A stretch of 64,000 nt of DNA from assembly GCA_043785105.1 (NCBI GenBank), contig JAYVXO010000216.1, positions 6,875 to 70,874 on the forward strand, in the 5' to 3' direction. Both the position numbers and the translations under genes were made by a program. The stretch is from Fimbriiglobus sp043785105. GTDB lineage: Bacteria > Planctomycetota > Planctomycetia > Gemmatales > Gemmataceae. Positions 30,777-39,738 of this stretch are shown here, in pieces. Numbering within the stretch: position 1 is the stretch's first letter; every line of letters starts with the position of its first letter. The notes below the pieces were generated by a model, which ran no database searches, was not told where the DNA came from, and saw only the letters and a program-made list of their open reading frames with translations.

Positions 30777-32621
30777 ATGCTCCCTCGGTTATTGCGGCAA
30801 TTGACCCGGCCGACCGCACCGGATGCGGAGTTGTTGCACCTGTTCTTGGCGTGCCGTGATGAAGCTGCGTTCGGTGAAATCGTGCGGCGGCATGGGCCGG
30901 TTGTGCATCGGGTGTGTCGGCGATTGGTGGATGCGTCTTTGGCGGATGATGCGTTTCAAGCGACGTTCTTGATTCTGGCGACTCGGGCGAACACGGTGCA
31001 ACGCGCGGACTCGCTGGGGTCGTGGCTCGTCGGCGTGGCGGGGCGAGTAGCGCGACAAATGCGCAAAGTCAATCAGCGCCGTCAGCACCACGAACAAACG
31101 GCGGCGAGCCAAATGAACGCAACGGCGAATGCCGATCGTCAGCCGGAGTTGGCGGAACTCAGCCGCATTTTGGACGAAGAGTTAACGCAACTGCCGGACC
31201 ATTTGCGCGCGCCGGTCGTCGCTTGCTGGCTGCACGGTTGCACGCAAGGCGAAGCGGCGCGGGAACTCGGCAGCAGCGTCCGGACGGTTCGCCGTCGGCT
31301 GGAGCAAGCGAAACAACGGCTGCAAGTTCGCCTGCAACGGCGCGGGGTGGTGCCGATCATCGCCACGTCGCTCATCAGTGGTGCCGGAGTTGGTACGGCA
31401 AGTGTGCCAACGGAGTTGGTGACGAAGACCGTGAGCTTTGTGTTCGATTTCCTCGCCGGCGGGCTAGCCACGACGCTCCCCGCCGCCCTCATTGCCCAAG
31501 GAGTCATGATGACCCTGTTAACGCGAAAAATCCCCGCCCTGCTCGTCGGCCTCGCCGTCGGCGTCACCGCCATCGGCGTCGGCGTGGGGCAGGACACCGG
31601 GACCAAGCCGACAGGCTTGCCGGAGCCAACACCGAAGGTTGCACCGTTAGAGCTTCCACATCCCACGAACGAGATCCCGCGACCAACACCGATCTCGATG
31701 CCAAAGCCAAAAGCGGAAAAGCCGAACTCGGAGGTGCAGTACGTCTCTGCGAAAGGGAACACTTTTCGCGTCATTGCAAATGATAAACTTTGGGTACGAG
31801 TAATCGCTGCTGAAGCGGAATACCACTGGAATGCCGCGATTGAAACGTGGGATCGAAAGCCGATCGAAGTCAAGAAGCCGATTGAGATCGTGTTTATCCA
31901 GAATGAAGGTGGTAACCCAGGCGGCGTAAAAGCCAGTTTCGGCGATAGCGAAATCGGTCTGAAGGTCGAGTTGAAAGGTCAACTCGATCATATCTTGAGA
32001 ATCCGATTACCGCATGAGATTTTACGATGTTTCCTTGTCTGCAAGTTCAAAACGCAGCTTCCAATGTGGGTCGATCGCGGGGTTCCGACAACGCAAGATC
32101 ATGAAGTAGTTCAGATCATGTATGACCAGAAGTGTCGAGAGTTGCTAAATGAGGGTAAGGCACTACGACTGAGTGTGTTGCTAGCGATGTTGGAACAGCT
32201 AGAAAAACCGAACAACATGAACGCCGGACATGCACAGGGGCACTCCCTTGCTCGGTTCTTGTTGACACGCAAGCCGCTTACGATTCCTGAACCAGATAAA
32301 TCGAATACGCTTGACATCTACAAAGTTGGGCTGTTGCGATTTATCGAGAAAGGTACAGCGAAGGGCTGGAATGAAGCGTCTCGGGAAGTGTATGGTTACC
32401 AAACCGTAGAGGATCTTGAAGCAGCATGGATCGCTTGGGTTCGCAAGCCATCATCAATGCTAGAACACGCTAATGCCGATGGCAGGCAGGAATCTAGACT
32501 TCCTGAGCTAGACACGATTCCACCCACGAGTGTGCCGATCAGTAAGGCTTCAAAACCGGCTAACCCGAACCAATCCATTCCAGCACTACCAACTGTGATA
32601 CCTTCACCCCCACACCCTTAA
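30777..32621 (+). CDS. ECF sigma factor fused to a transmembrane, degenerate peptidase-MA-like domain
   Basis: The 614-residue protein starts with an ECF sigma factor: sigma-2 (residues 20-95, with DEAAFGEIVRRHG and DDAFQATFLILATRA) and sigma-4 (residues 125-190, with LPDHLRAPVVACWLHGCTQG and a helix-turn-helix ending SVRTVRRRLEQAKQRL). A hydrophobic segment at about 251-271 crosses the membrane, and a Pro-rich linker (275-315) leads to an outside domain (325-560). That domain resembles the peptidase-MA fold, but the zinc motif HExxH reads HEILR (413-417), and WVDRG replaces WxxEG, so it is probably not catalytic. A protein with DNA-binding and external sensor parts in one chain fits a membrane-linked regulator. 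The ATG at 30777 was preferred since the sigma homology starts there. Confidence 0.85.
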   Translation: MLPRLLRQLTRPTAPDAELLHLFLACRDEAAFGEIVRRHGPVVHRVCRRLVDASLADDAFQATFLILATRANTVQRADSLGSWLVGVAGRVARQMRKVNQRRQHHEQTAASQMNATANADRQPELAELSRILDEELTQLPDHLRAPVVACWLHGCTQGEAARELGSSVRTVRRRLEQAKQRLQVRLQRRGVVPIIATSLISGAGVGTASVPTELVTKTVSFVFDFLAGGLATTLPAALIAQGVMMTLLTRKIPALLVGLAVGVTAIGVGVGQDTGTKPTGLPEPTPKVAPLELPHPTNEIPRPTPISMPKPKAEKPNSEVQYVSAKGNTFRVIANDKLWVRVIAAEAEYHWNAAIETWDRKPIEVKKPIEIVFIQNEGGNPGGVKASFGDSEIGLKVELKGQLDHILRIRLPHEILRCFLVCKFKTQLPMWVDRGVPTTQDHEVVQIMYDQKCRELLNEGKALRLSVLLAMLEQLEKPNNMNAGHAQGHSLARFLLTRKPLTIPEPDKSNTLDIYKVGLLRFIEKGTAKGWNEASREVYGYQTVEDLEAAWIAWVRKPSSMLEHANADGRQESRLPELDTIPPTSVPISKASKPANPNQSIPALPTVIPSPPHP

Positions 32622-32622
32622 C

Positions 32623-35154
32623 TCACTTGCGCCGCTTCTTGTTCTTCTTCACGAGTCGTGGCGGCTTGACAGTGGGGCGGGGGGATTCGGATTTGGGGGC
32701 GGGTTGGTCGCCGGAGAGGCGGAAGTCGAGCATGCGGCGTTGGATGTCGATGCGGGCGACTTCGACGCGGACCCGGTCGCCGAGGCGGAAGCGCTTTTGC
32801 GACCGGCGGGCGGTCAGGGCTTGTTCGGCGTCGTCGTAGGTGTAGTAGTCGTCGGTCAGCGAGGAGATGTGAACCAGCCCCTCCGCCGGGAATTGTTCGG
32901 CCTGGGCGAAGAAGCCGTAGTCCGCCACGCCGGTGATGACCGCGTCCAGTTTCTCACCGATCCGCGTGCTGAGGTGCTGCAAGATTTTCAACTTCACCAA
33001 CTCCCGTTCGGCCTTCTCCGCCCGGCGCTCCATCTTGGAACAGTGGTCGCCGAGGATCGTCAGTTCTTCCAGGTGCCCGGACAGTTTGCCGGTGCGAATC
33101 CAGCGGTCGAGTTGCCGATGAACGGCCAAGTCCGGGTAGCGGCGAATCGGGGAAGTGAAGTGGCAATAGTGGATGCTGGCCAGCGCGTAGTGTTCGTCTT
33201 GAATCGGTGAATACACAGCCTGTTTCAAGCTGCGTAACAGCGAAAAGTGGATCGCAGCCCGCTCCGGCTTGGCCGCCGTCGCGTTCAGCACCCGTTGCAA
33301 CTCGAACCGATCCTGCGCCCGCTTCAACGGGTAGCCCAGCAACTCCGCGAACTTGGCGAACGCTTCGAGTTTTTCTTCGCTCGGCGCCGGGTGAACCCGC
33401 CGCAAGAACGGCACCTCGTGAGCAGCAAAATGCTCCGCAACCGCTTCGTTGGCCGCCAACATGAACTCTTCGATGATCTGGTGGCTCAGGTCGTTCACCG
33501 CGAAGTGTGCCCCACTCACCCGCCCGTCTTTGTCGTATTCCAGCACCGCTTCCGGCATACTCAATTCCAGCGCGCCGCGTTTCATCCGCTTCTTACGCAG
33601 CAGCAACGCGAGGTCTCGCATTCGCCGCAGCATCGGCAGCACGTCCGGTGGCTCTTCTCCAATCTTCTCTCCCCCCGTATGCAGGGGGATTAAGGGGGGT
33701 GGGAGATCACACCCCTCCCCAGCCCTCCCCGCAAGCGGAGAGGGAGCATGAGTCTTCTCTCCCCCCGTCTGCGGGGGGATTAAGGGGGGTTGAAGCCCCG
33801 ACCCCACCCCGGCCCTCCCCGCAGACGGGGAGGGAGCATGAGTCTTCTCTCCCCCCGTATGCGGGGGGATTAAGGGGGGTCGAACCGTCCACCCCACCCC
33901 GGCCCTCCCCGCAGACGGGGAGGGAGGAAGAGCAGCCTTTTCTCCCCTCTCCGCGTCGGAGAGGGGCCGGGGGTGAGGTTGCTTGCTCGCATCCCCGACC
34001 TTCATCGTCTCCAGAATCTCGCCGACTTCTTCATACGTGAACCGGCGGCGGTTGCGGATCGCGCCGTTGAAGAATTGCACGTGGCCCTTTTGCAAGTTCG
34101 CCGTGAACTCCATCCGAGCCGTTTTCACGTAGCGGAGTTTGCCTTGTTGCAGACTCGCCAAGCCGTTCGAGATGATCTCCGGGAACATCGGGATCACTTT
34201 TTGCGGAAGGTAAATGCTCGTGGCGCGACGACGGGCTTCGGCATCAAGTGGGCCACCCGGTTTGGCGAAGTGGCCGACATCTGCGATGTGAACAGTCAGA
34301 ATCCAGTGCTTGGTTTTCGGGTCGATCGTGACTGACACGGCGTCGTCAAAGTCGCGGGCGTCAACGGGGTCGATCGTGATGACGCATTCGTTGGAAAAAT
34401 CCGTGCGGCCGTCGAGGTCGTCGTCGTGAAACTGATCGGCTTGGGCGCGGGCTTCGGCGAGTGCGGCTTCGGGGAATTCTTCCGGCAACCCGAAGGCGCG
34501 GATGATGGTCAACAAGTCCACGCCGGGTTGCGACAGCGGGCCGAGAACTTCGGCAATCACGCCCTCCCCGCGTGCCTCCATCGTCGGGAACCGCAACATT
34601 TCCACGACGACTTTGTCTTGCGACTTCGCCCCCTTCACACCGGGGTCGCCGACGCTCACACTGTGCGCGAACACCGTGCCGTCAATTTTGACATACGCCC
34701 CGCCATCACGCTCGAAGTAGGTGCCGACAAAGGTCCGCGTCGCCCGTTGCAAAATCCGCACGACATCCCCGGACGACCCGGCCAACTTCGTCGCCTTGCG
34801 GGTGAGCTTCACCATCACCTCGTCGCCGCTGCTCGCGTCCAGTTCTTTGCTTTCCCGAATGCGAACATCGCCGCCACTTTCGGGCGTCGGGGCATGGGGC
34901 TTGACGAACGCCATGCCCGAATTGGTTCGCCGATAAATCCCGACCACCGAGCCGAAAACATCTGCCGCCCGCAGGGTATTGTTCCGCCCCAGTTCGATGC
35001 GCCCGGCGGCAATCAGCGACTTCAGGATTTGGCGAAAGTCCGCGTACTCTTCGTCGGTCGTAATGCCCATCCGCTTCGCCAGTACCTTCGGCTTCACCGC
35101 CGTGTAACTCGGCCGCGTGATGGCGTGCAAAATGCGTGTCGTCAGTTCAGACAT
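32623..35154 (-). CDS. rnr: Ribonuclease R with an in-frame repeat insertion
   Basis: RNase R degrades structured RNA from the 3' end. The 843-residue product has an N-terminal winged helix (residues 1-60), cold-shock domains (about 65-200), the RNB catalytic domain with DPVDARDFDDAV (262-273, the metal-binding Asp set), and HYCHFTSPIRRYPDLAVHR near the end of RNB, then an S1 domain (LVHISSLTDDYYTY) and a basic tail KPPRLVKKNKKRRK. Residues about 390-502 are an insertion not found in RNase R: three 30-residue Pro/Gly-rich repeats encoded by intergenic-type palindromic DNA. It lies inside RNB, after EEVGEILETMKVGDA, in a surface loop. Whether the enzyme stays active is unknown. The yhaM-like gene is 180 bases upstream. 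Confidence 0.93.
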   Translation of the reverse strand: MSELTTRILHAITRPSYTAVKPKVLAKRMGITTDEEYADFRQILKSLIAAGRIELGRNNTLRAADVFGSVVGIYRRTNSGMAFVKPHAPTPESGGDVRIRESKELDASSGDEVMVKLTRKATKLAGSSGDVVRILQRATRTFVGTYFERDGGAYVKIDGTVFAHSVSVGDPGVKGAKSQDKVVVEMLRFPTMEARGEGVIAEVLGPLSQPGVDLLTIIRAFGLPEEFPEAALAEARAQADQFHDDDLDGRTDFSNECVITIDPVDARDFDDAVSVTIDPKTKHWILTVHIADVGHFAKPGGPLDAEARRRATSIYLPQKVIPMFPEIISNGLASLQQGKLRYVKTARMEFTANLQKGHVQFFNGAIRNRRRFTYEEVGEILETMKVGDASKQPHPRPLSDAERGEKAALPPSPSAGRAGVGWTVRPPLIPPHTGGEKTHAPSPSAGRAGVGSGLQPPLIPPQTGGEKTHAPSPLAGRAGEGCDLPPPLIPLHTGGEKIGEEPPDVLPMLRRMRDLALLLRKKRMKRGALELSMPEAVLEYDKDGRVSGAHFAVNDLSHQIIEEFMLAANEAVAEHFAAHEVPFLRRVHPAPSEEKLEAFAKFAELLGYPLKRAQDRFELQRVLNATAAKPERAAIHFSLLRSLKQAVYSPIQDEHYALASIHYCHFTSPIRRYPDLAVHRQLDRWIRTGKLSGHLEELTILGDHCSKMERRAEKAERELVKLKILQHLSTRIGEKLDAVITGVADYGFFAQAEQFPAEGLVHISSLTDDYYTYDDAEQALTARRSQKRFRLGDRVRVEVARIDIQRRMLDFRLSGDQPAPKSESPRPTVKPPRLVKKNKKRRK
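33663..33932. repeat. Three 90-bp tandem repeats inside rnr
   Basis: Units 33663-33752, 33753-33842 and 33843-33932 each begin TCTTCTCTCCCCCCGT and contain GGGGGGATTAAGGGGGG and CCCTCCCCGC...GCGGGGAGGG-like palindromes. The 90-base length is divisible by three, so the rnr frame stays open through all copies. Related blocks appear in intergenic DNA at 46405-46540. Confidence 0.92.
33943..33980. repeat. Palindromic block inside rnr, shared with 38735-38773
   Basis: TCCCCTCTCCGCGTCGGAGA followed by GGGGCCGGGGGTGAGGT differs by only a few bases from the intergenic copy at 38735-38773 (GGGGTTGGGGGTGAGGT). It directly follows the tandem repeats, so the rnr insertion is a composite of two repeat types. 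Confidence 0.85.
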
Positions 35155-35222
35155 ACTCTTCGGTTACTTCTCTGTTGAAAATGGATAGCGATTCAATTTC
35201 TATTCCGGTCGGTTTTGATTTT

Positions 35223-35314
35223 TTTTTACCGCTTCGCGGTAAAAATCACACGATGTCGTTCCCCAGGGTGCGCGAAGCGCGACCCTGGGCTATTCTCTGC
35301 AACCGCTTCGCGGT
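35223..35314. repeat. Three hairpins between yhaM-like gene and rnr
   Basis: TTTTTACCGC/GCGGTAAAAA (35223-35245, TTC loop), CCCAGGGT...ACCCTGGG (35262-35289, with inner CGC GAA GCG), and ACCGC/GCGGT (35302-35314) follow each other. The first has T runs in both directions and could terminate. The CCCAGGG block resembles that in the rpoB-rpoC gap. Confidence 0.7.
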
Positions 35315-35334
35315 AAGGAATGCGGCTTTGGTTA

Positions 35335-36339
35335 TCAATCGAACTCATCTTGGGTGCCGGAGTACAGGTCGCCGTTGGCGCCGCCCTTGTAGATGCGGCG
35401 CCCGAGGGTCTGGTTGTACGGCGTCCACGCGGTGCTGTTGTTGCGGTCTTCTTTAATCTCCCGCAACATCATATGCATCCGCGTGTCCATCATGTCGATC
35501 TGGTGCAGGAGCATCGCTTCGGGCGTCATCGGGATTTTCGGGCTGCCGAATTCGAGTGTGCCGTGGTGGCTCAGGATCATGTGCTTTAATCGCACCAGCA
35601 GTTCGCGTGGAAACGGCTCGCCGGTTAACTCGGAGACCTTGCCGACTTTTTCGTTGAGCATCTCGACGCCCATCGCAATGTGGCCGATCAGTTGCCCCTC
35701 GTCGCAGTAGCCGAAGGCCCTTGTAAAGGTTAATTCGCGGACTTTCCCGGCATCGTGCAGGAACACGCCGACCAGCAGTAGTTCGCGGTCGGTGCCGGGG
35801 TAGAACGCCACCAGCCGGTCCGCGATGTCCATCATCGTGACGACGTGTTCGAGCAACCCGCCCACATACGCATGGTGCAACTTGACACCCGCCGGGCAGG
35901 TCATGAAGCCGCGAATGAACACGTCGTCCATCAGAAACGCTTCGGCCAAACCGCGAAGGTGAACGTTGGCCAGCTTCAACAAATACGTTCGTAACCGCTC
36001 AAAAAGTTTGGCAACGTCGTAGTCCGTGTGCGGCAGGAAGTCGGCGACTTCGACTTTTTGCGGTTCGACTTTTTCCAGGAACGACAGGATCACTTGCAGC
36101 GACCCTTGGAAGTTCTGGACCTTCCCTTCGACCTGAACAAAATCACCGTTATCGAAACTCCGGAACAGGTTATCCCCCGCGTTCCACATCCGGGCGGCAA
36201 TGCCGCCGGTGCGGTCGCGCAACTCAATCTGGACGTACAGATTGCCGTTGCGGTTCGCGCGAAGTTGTTTGTCGGTTGCGAGATAAACGTCGTCGAGGTT
36301 GTCCCCGTCGCGGAGTTGCTCCACAAATCGCCGGCTCAT
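35335..36339 (-). CDS. 3'-5' exoribonuclease, YhaM family (OB fold and HD domain)
   Basis: The 334-residue protein has an N-terminal OB-fold domain (residues 20-110, with LYVQIELRDRTGGIAARMW and FVQVEGKV) and a C-terminal HD domain. HD residues are visible in LHHAYVGGLLEHVVTM, FLHDAGKVREL, and HMILSHHGTLEFGSPKIPMTPEA with LHQIDMMD. YhaM enzymes trim single-stranded RNA and DNA in a metal-dependent way. I chose the ATG at 36339, where the family-like MSRRFVEQLRDGD start lies; an ATG 16 codons upstream is less likely. It is upstream of rnr on the same strand, so two 3'-5' exoribonucleases sit together. Confidence 0.85.
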   Translation of the reverse strand: MSRRFVEQLRDGDNLDDVYLATDKQLRANRNGNLYVQIELRDRTGGIAARMWNAGDNLFRSFDNGDFVQVEGKVQNFQGSLQVILSFLEKVEPQKVEVADFLPHTDYDVAKLFERLRTYLLKLANVHLRGLAEAFLMDDVFIRGFMTCPAGVKLHHAYVGGLLEHVVTMMDIADRLVAFYPGTDRELLLVGVFLHDAGKVRELTFTRAFGYCDEGQLIGHIAMGVEMLNEKVGKVSELTGEPFPRELLVRLKHMILSHHGTLEFGSPKIPMTPEAMLLHQIDMMDTRMHMMLREIKEDRNNSTAWTPYNQTLGRRIYKGGANGDLYSGTQDEFD

Positions 36340-36509
36340 GCGAAACTGCTTTCTACATCCTGGTGGAAATGTCGGGACAGTGTGCATCTTACGGCCAAGG
36401 GGTGATTCCGAATAGTGCTATTGTGTGGCTTGAATCGTGATGAAGTGGTGTTAAAATAGCGCATTATTTGCCGATCAGGAAGGTTATCCCTTGCCCAAGG
36501 AACACCAAC

Positions 36510-36782
36510 ATGGATGCTCACAAGAACCCCCACGCCCTACGTTTCGACGATGATGTTGTCGATGCGTCGGTCACGGAAATCCGGAGTTGTTCGCGGTGTC
36601 GAACTCGATTGGGTGTCTCGGAAGAAACGCTCGGAATGATGCACATGTGCCCGGAGTGTGACTACGTCTTTCGGGCCATCTCCGTGATTCCCTTCGGCGC
36701 GAAACCGTCGCCAGAAGTGCCAATTTTGCTCGAACAAGAAGAGATCGTCGAGTTACGCCCCGCTGAAATCGACGTGGCATGA
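36510..36782 (+). CDS. Small zinc-ribbon protein
   Basis: The 90-residue product has a single zinc-ribbon-like set: CSRC near residue 28 and CPEC near residue 48, with MMHMCPECDYVFRAISVIPFG. The first 25 residues and the last 30 (acidic, EEIVELRPAEIDVA) are not recognised. No membrane segment is present. The ATG at 36510 is the best start. A strong hairpin after the stop ends this gene and the convergent methyltransferase. The function is unknown; small zinc ribbons of this type are common in planctomycetes. Confidence 0.65.
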   Translation: MDAHKNPHALRFDDDVVDASVTEIRSCSRCRTRLGVSEETLGMMHMCPECDYVFRAISVIPFGAKPSPEVPILLEQEEIVELRPAEIDVA

Positions 36783-36785
36783 AAA

Positions 36786-36817
36786 AGCCCGCGAGTGGTT
36801 CACACCACTCGCGGGCT
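36786..36817. terminator. Bidirectional terminator hairpin
   Basis: AGCCCGCGAGTGGT (36786-36799) pairs exactly with ACCACTCGCGGGCT (36804-36817) around TCAC. AAAAA comes before it and TTTT shortly after (36822-36825). It lies between convergent genes and should serve both. Confidence 0.85.
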
Positions 36818-36824
36818 AATGGTT

Positions 36825-38444
36825 TTAGCTCACCAACAATGCCATGCGGGCCACGTTGCCGATGGCTTGTTCGATGATCGCGTTCAGGGCTTGTTGGATT
36901 TCATTCGCATCATAAAGCGTCAGGCCATCGCGTTGCACGTTGAGCGCCCCGGACTGGGCAATAACCGTCAACTTTTCGACGAGCGCGGCTTTGTCGTGCT
37001 TGCCGTCGAGCAACGGAACCAAGTGCCGGTCGAGGTCATTGAGCCGGACCACTTCGTGGCGCCGGTTCGTGACCGTGGCCGATTTCGTCGCTTGCATCCG
37101 CGCCATCGGCGTGGCCGTTGGCGTGGCGCTAATTTGCTTGACGAAGTTGATCGGCATCCCGTGCAGTTCGATCAAGTCCGAACCCATGTAACAATTCAAC
37201 AACCCGATCGCAATCACCTGCGTATCTTCCGCGACTAGCTTCGCATCGGCGGTATCGCCGCCCATGAGTTCGCGGGCTTGCTTGCGAAGCACGTCGAAGG
37301 GGATCGTGGCGGGGTAGTTATTGCCGAGAACTTGCATCGCCGCCTTCAACAACGGTCGCGTTGTGGCCATGCTCATGCCGTTCGGCGACTTGTACGAGAT
37401 GTTATCTTCGTTGTTCACCGTCGCCACTTCCAGCGGTTGCCCGGCGGCATCGACAGGTTTCGCCGCACTGGCAACGTGAAGCACCCGCAGCGCTTCGGGG
37501 TTGACCGCCCAGTTCGGTTGCACACGCTCCAGGCAGATTAGCGTTTCGCGGAACATGCGGTTGCGGAGGAAATCCATGTACTGCTCTGCCTGGATTTGGT
37601 CCGTAGCGAGCATCCGCAACGTTTTCTCGATTTCCGGCCCGAAGTTCCCGGTCACCATCGTGCCGACGCGGCTTTCGCCGAGGTACTTCAAGCCGTGGGT
37701 CTTGGCCCGATTCGCAAACTGGTAGAAGTACAACGGCGCGTTCACTTCTTCGAGGTGTTCGTGGTACAGGTAATGGTCCGCTTGGTGCCGCAGCGTTTCG
37801 AGTTCCGTCTTCAACAGCACGGAGTACGCCCCGCCGTCTTGCCGCACGGACTGGGCGAGGAAGTCCAACAACGCGCGAGCTTGTTGGGTGCGAAGTTGCG
37901 GGGTGTTGAACCGTTCGGAGTGGTACCGCATCATGTCGCGGATCATGCCGCGAAGGTGCCAGCCGGGGTACGTGTTGTACGAGATGTACGCGATGCCGTT
38001 CGGCGTGAGTTGCTTGGCGCAAATCTGCAGCACTTTCTCCTGAACGTCGTTCGGCACCCAACTGAACACGCCGTGGCAGATGATGTAATCGAACATCCCG
38101 TAGGAGTCGTTTACGTCCATGATGCTGGCGTGCTTCAGCGTGATGTTCTTGAACCCGAACGCCTTCACCATCTCGTTGCCGTCTTGAATCTGCCGGGCCG
38201 ACAGATCGAGGCCGACGAACTCGCTGTCCGGCAAATACTCCGCCATCGGGATCAAGTTCCCACCAGCGGCACAGCCTAATTCCAGTACCCGGCACCGCTG
38301 AACCGGCGTGGGACGCATCCCGAAAAGCGTGCCAATCGTGAACAGACGGCTCGGGTGCGTTTGGGCAAACGGGTGGCTTTCGTAGGGCACTTCATCGTAA
38401 CTGAACGCCGGTGCGGGGGGTGGGGCAGCGAGAGAGTTAGCCAT
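36825..38444 (-). CDS. SAM-dependent methyltransferase with methyltransferase regulatory domain
   Basis: The 539-residue protein has a class I methyltransferase domain (residues 30-190): VLELGCAAGGNLIPMA is the SAM-binding motif I, EFVGLDLSARQIQDG motif II, and FDYIICHGVFSWVPNDVQEK the post-I segment. Residues 225-310 match the methyltransferase regulatory domain (MethyTransf_Reg type) with HYLYHEHLEEVNAPLYFYQF. The last 130 residues look like a winged-helix-like PKMT C-terminal domain, ending in a segment with LNDLDRHLVPLLDGKHDK. Protein lysine methyltransferases of Rickettsia share this layout, so protein substrates are possible. No partner gene is adjacent. Confidence 0.82.
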   Translation of the reverse strand: MANSLAAPPPAPAFSYDEVPYESHPFAQTHPSRLFTIGTLFGMRPTPVQRCRVLELGCAAGGNLIPMAEYLPDSEFVGLDLSARQIQDGNEMVKAFGFKNITLKHASIMDVNDSYGMFDYIICHGVFSWVPNDVQEKVLQICAKQLTPNGIAYISYNTYPGWHLRGMIRDMMRYHSERFNTPQLRTQQARALLDFLAQSVRQDGGAYSVLLKTELETLRHQADHYLYHEHLEEVNAPLYFYQFANRAKTHGLKYLGESRVGTMVTGNFGPEIEKTLRMLATDQIQAEQYMDFLRNRMFRETLICLERVQPNWAVNPEALRVLHVASAAKPVDAAGQPLEVATVNNEDNISYKSPNGMSMATTRPLLKAAMQVLGNNYPATIPFDVLRKQARELMGGDTADAKLVAEDTQVIAIGLLNCYMGSDLIELHGMPINFVKQISATPTATPMARMQATKSATVTNRRHEVVRLNDLDRHLVPLLDGKHDKAALVEKLTVIAQSGALNVQRDGLTLYDANEIQQALNAIIEQAIGNVARMALLVS

Positions 38445-38671
38445 CGGGAAGCATCCTCAAGCCGGGATCACCGGCACATCAGGAGATTGTCGCAAAGGAG
38501 TGATGGTTTACTTTCGGGGAGTTTTCCCCTTCGGTCAAGGCAAGCTGCCGACCACGCCAATCACACTCAGAGCTAACATCGTCGGCAAAAGGAGGGGTTC
38601 AGGTCCAACTATTCAGCGATCGGTTGGGAAAATTGGCGTATGGGTACGGCTAAATTCTCTTGGGGTGGAGC

Positions 38672-38775
38672 CGCAACCCCACCCCCTAGCCCCCTCCCCG
38701 ACGCGGAGAGGGGGAACACAAAAAGCCTCCGGCTCCCCTCTCCGCGTCGGAGAGGGGTTGGGGGTGAGGTGGATT
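38672..38775. repeat. Palindromic GC-rich element in a 497-base gap
   Basis: CCACCCCCTAGCCCCCTCCC then GACGCGGAGAGGGGG (38679-38714) is partly mirrored by CTCCCCTCTCCGCGTCGGAG then AGGGGTTGGGGGTGAGGTGG (38733-38773). The right half is the same block as in rnr at 33943-33980. The rest of the gap 38445-38941 holds nothing I recognise. Confidence 0.75.
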
Positions 38776-38941
38776 TCAAGACTTCAAACCCACAGAGAAT
38801 TTAGTTACACCCGGCGTATAGGTTCAGCGAAACTGATCGTCACGAGAGCCGATGGGAAATTTGTTCACCAGCTCGGAATACCGGGTTTCGATTCGGCAAG
38901 AAGTCCCTCAATTCGCCCACGGTTTTGAAGCGAAGCGATGA

Positions 38942-39655
38942 TTACCCTAGGAAAGATTTCGACTGCGTCGTGGTCACCAGGGCTGCCTTTGGGCGGTTCA
39001 CTTTGCTGAAGCCGTACACCAGCGCAAACACGACCACGGTCATGCCCAGGATGAACGCGAGAATACTCCCCACGACAACGAACATGGCGAGCGCGATGCG
39101 CGGCTTAGGGCGGATGGGGTCGGGGAGTTCATGTGGGGCGCGAAAGACGGTTTGCGTTTTCAACGTCTTCGCTTCGGGCAAATGGCTGAGGCTGAGTTTT
39201 GGTTTCGGTTGCACGACCGGGATGTTCGCAACCACGGGCGGCTTCGGGTCAATCGGGCGTGGGGTCGGTACGGGCAGGTTCGGCGGCGTTTCCATAATTT
39301 CCAATTCTTCGACGACCGGCACGGGGGATTCGACAAGTTCAATCACAGGTTCGCCGATCGCGTTTGCGGTCGGGAGTGCCGTTGGAACCTGTGCCGGTTT
39401 CTCCCACGGTGGTGTCTTGGCCTCGAACCAAGTCTCAATACCCAACGCGGGTGGCACCGGAGCCGAATCAGCTTTTGGGGGATTCTCGAACGTCAGGTCC
39501 GGGAGAAGCGTGGCGACAGCGGCTTCCGGAAACAGTTCAACCCCCGACGCTTGGCAGTGATCGCACCACCCCGCCGGGGCTGTGGTATCGGTTGCGGGGC
39601 GAAGGGGTTTGCCGCAGCGCGGGCAACGCAAGTCAGAGTCGGTCATGCGGCTCAT
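38942..39655 (-). CDS. Zinc-ribbon and membrane protein
   Basis: The 237-residue protein starts with a zinc ribbon (CPRCGKPL and WCDHCQ, residues 11-34), continues with a long Pro-rich linker (residues 55-180), and has one membrane helix at about residues 188-214 (ALAMFVVVGSILAFILGMTV) near the C-terminus. This is a common planctomycete design with unknown role. It lies 83 bases downstream of the zinc-finger protease gene on the same strand, and both have an N-terminal zinc ribbon. The ATG at 39646 is an alternative start. Confidence 0.65.
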   Translation of the reverse strand: MSRMTDSDLRCPRCGKPLRPATDTTAPAGWCDHCQASGVELFPEAAVATLLPDLTFENPPKADSAPVPPALGIETWFEAKTPPWEKPAQVPTALPTANAIGEPVIELVESPVPVVEELEIMETPPNLPVPTPRPIDPKPPVVANIPVVQPKPKLSLSHLPEAKTLKTQTVFRAPHELPDPIRPKPRIALAMFVVVGSILAFILGMTVVVFALVYGFSKVNRPKAALVTTTQSKSFLG

Positions 39656-39738
39656 CTACAGTGGTGGATCACAGGGGCACTGATTGACCTAGCTGTTGTA
39701 TTCGCAATTCGGCGGCAAAGAATTCACCGTACCCAGAA

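Noticed and set aside
33663..33932. CRISPR-like array
   Set aside because: The units are direct 90-base repeats without unique spacers, and they lie within a coding sequence.
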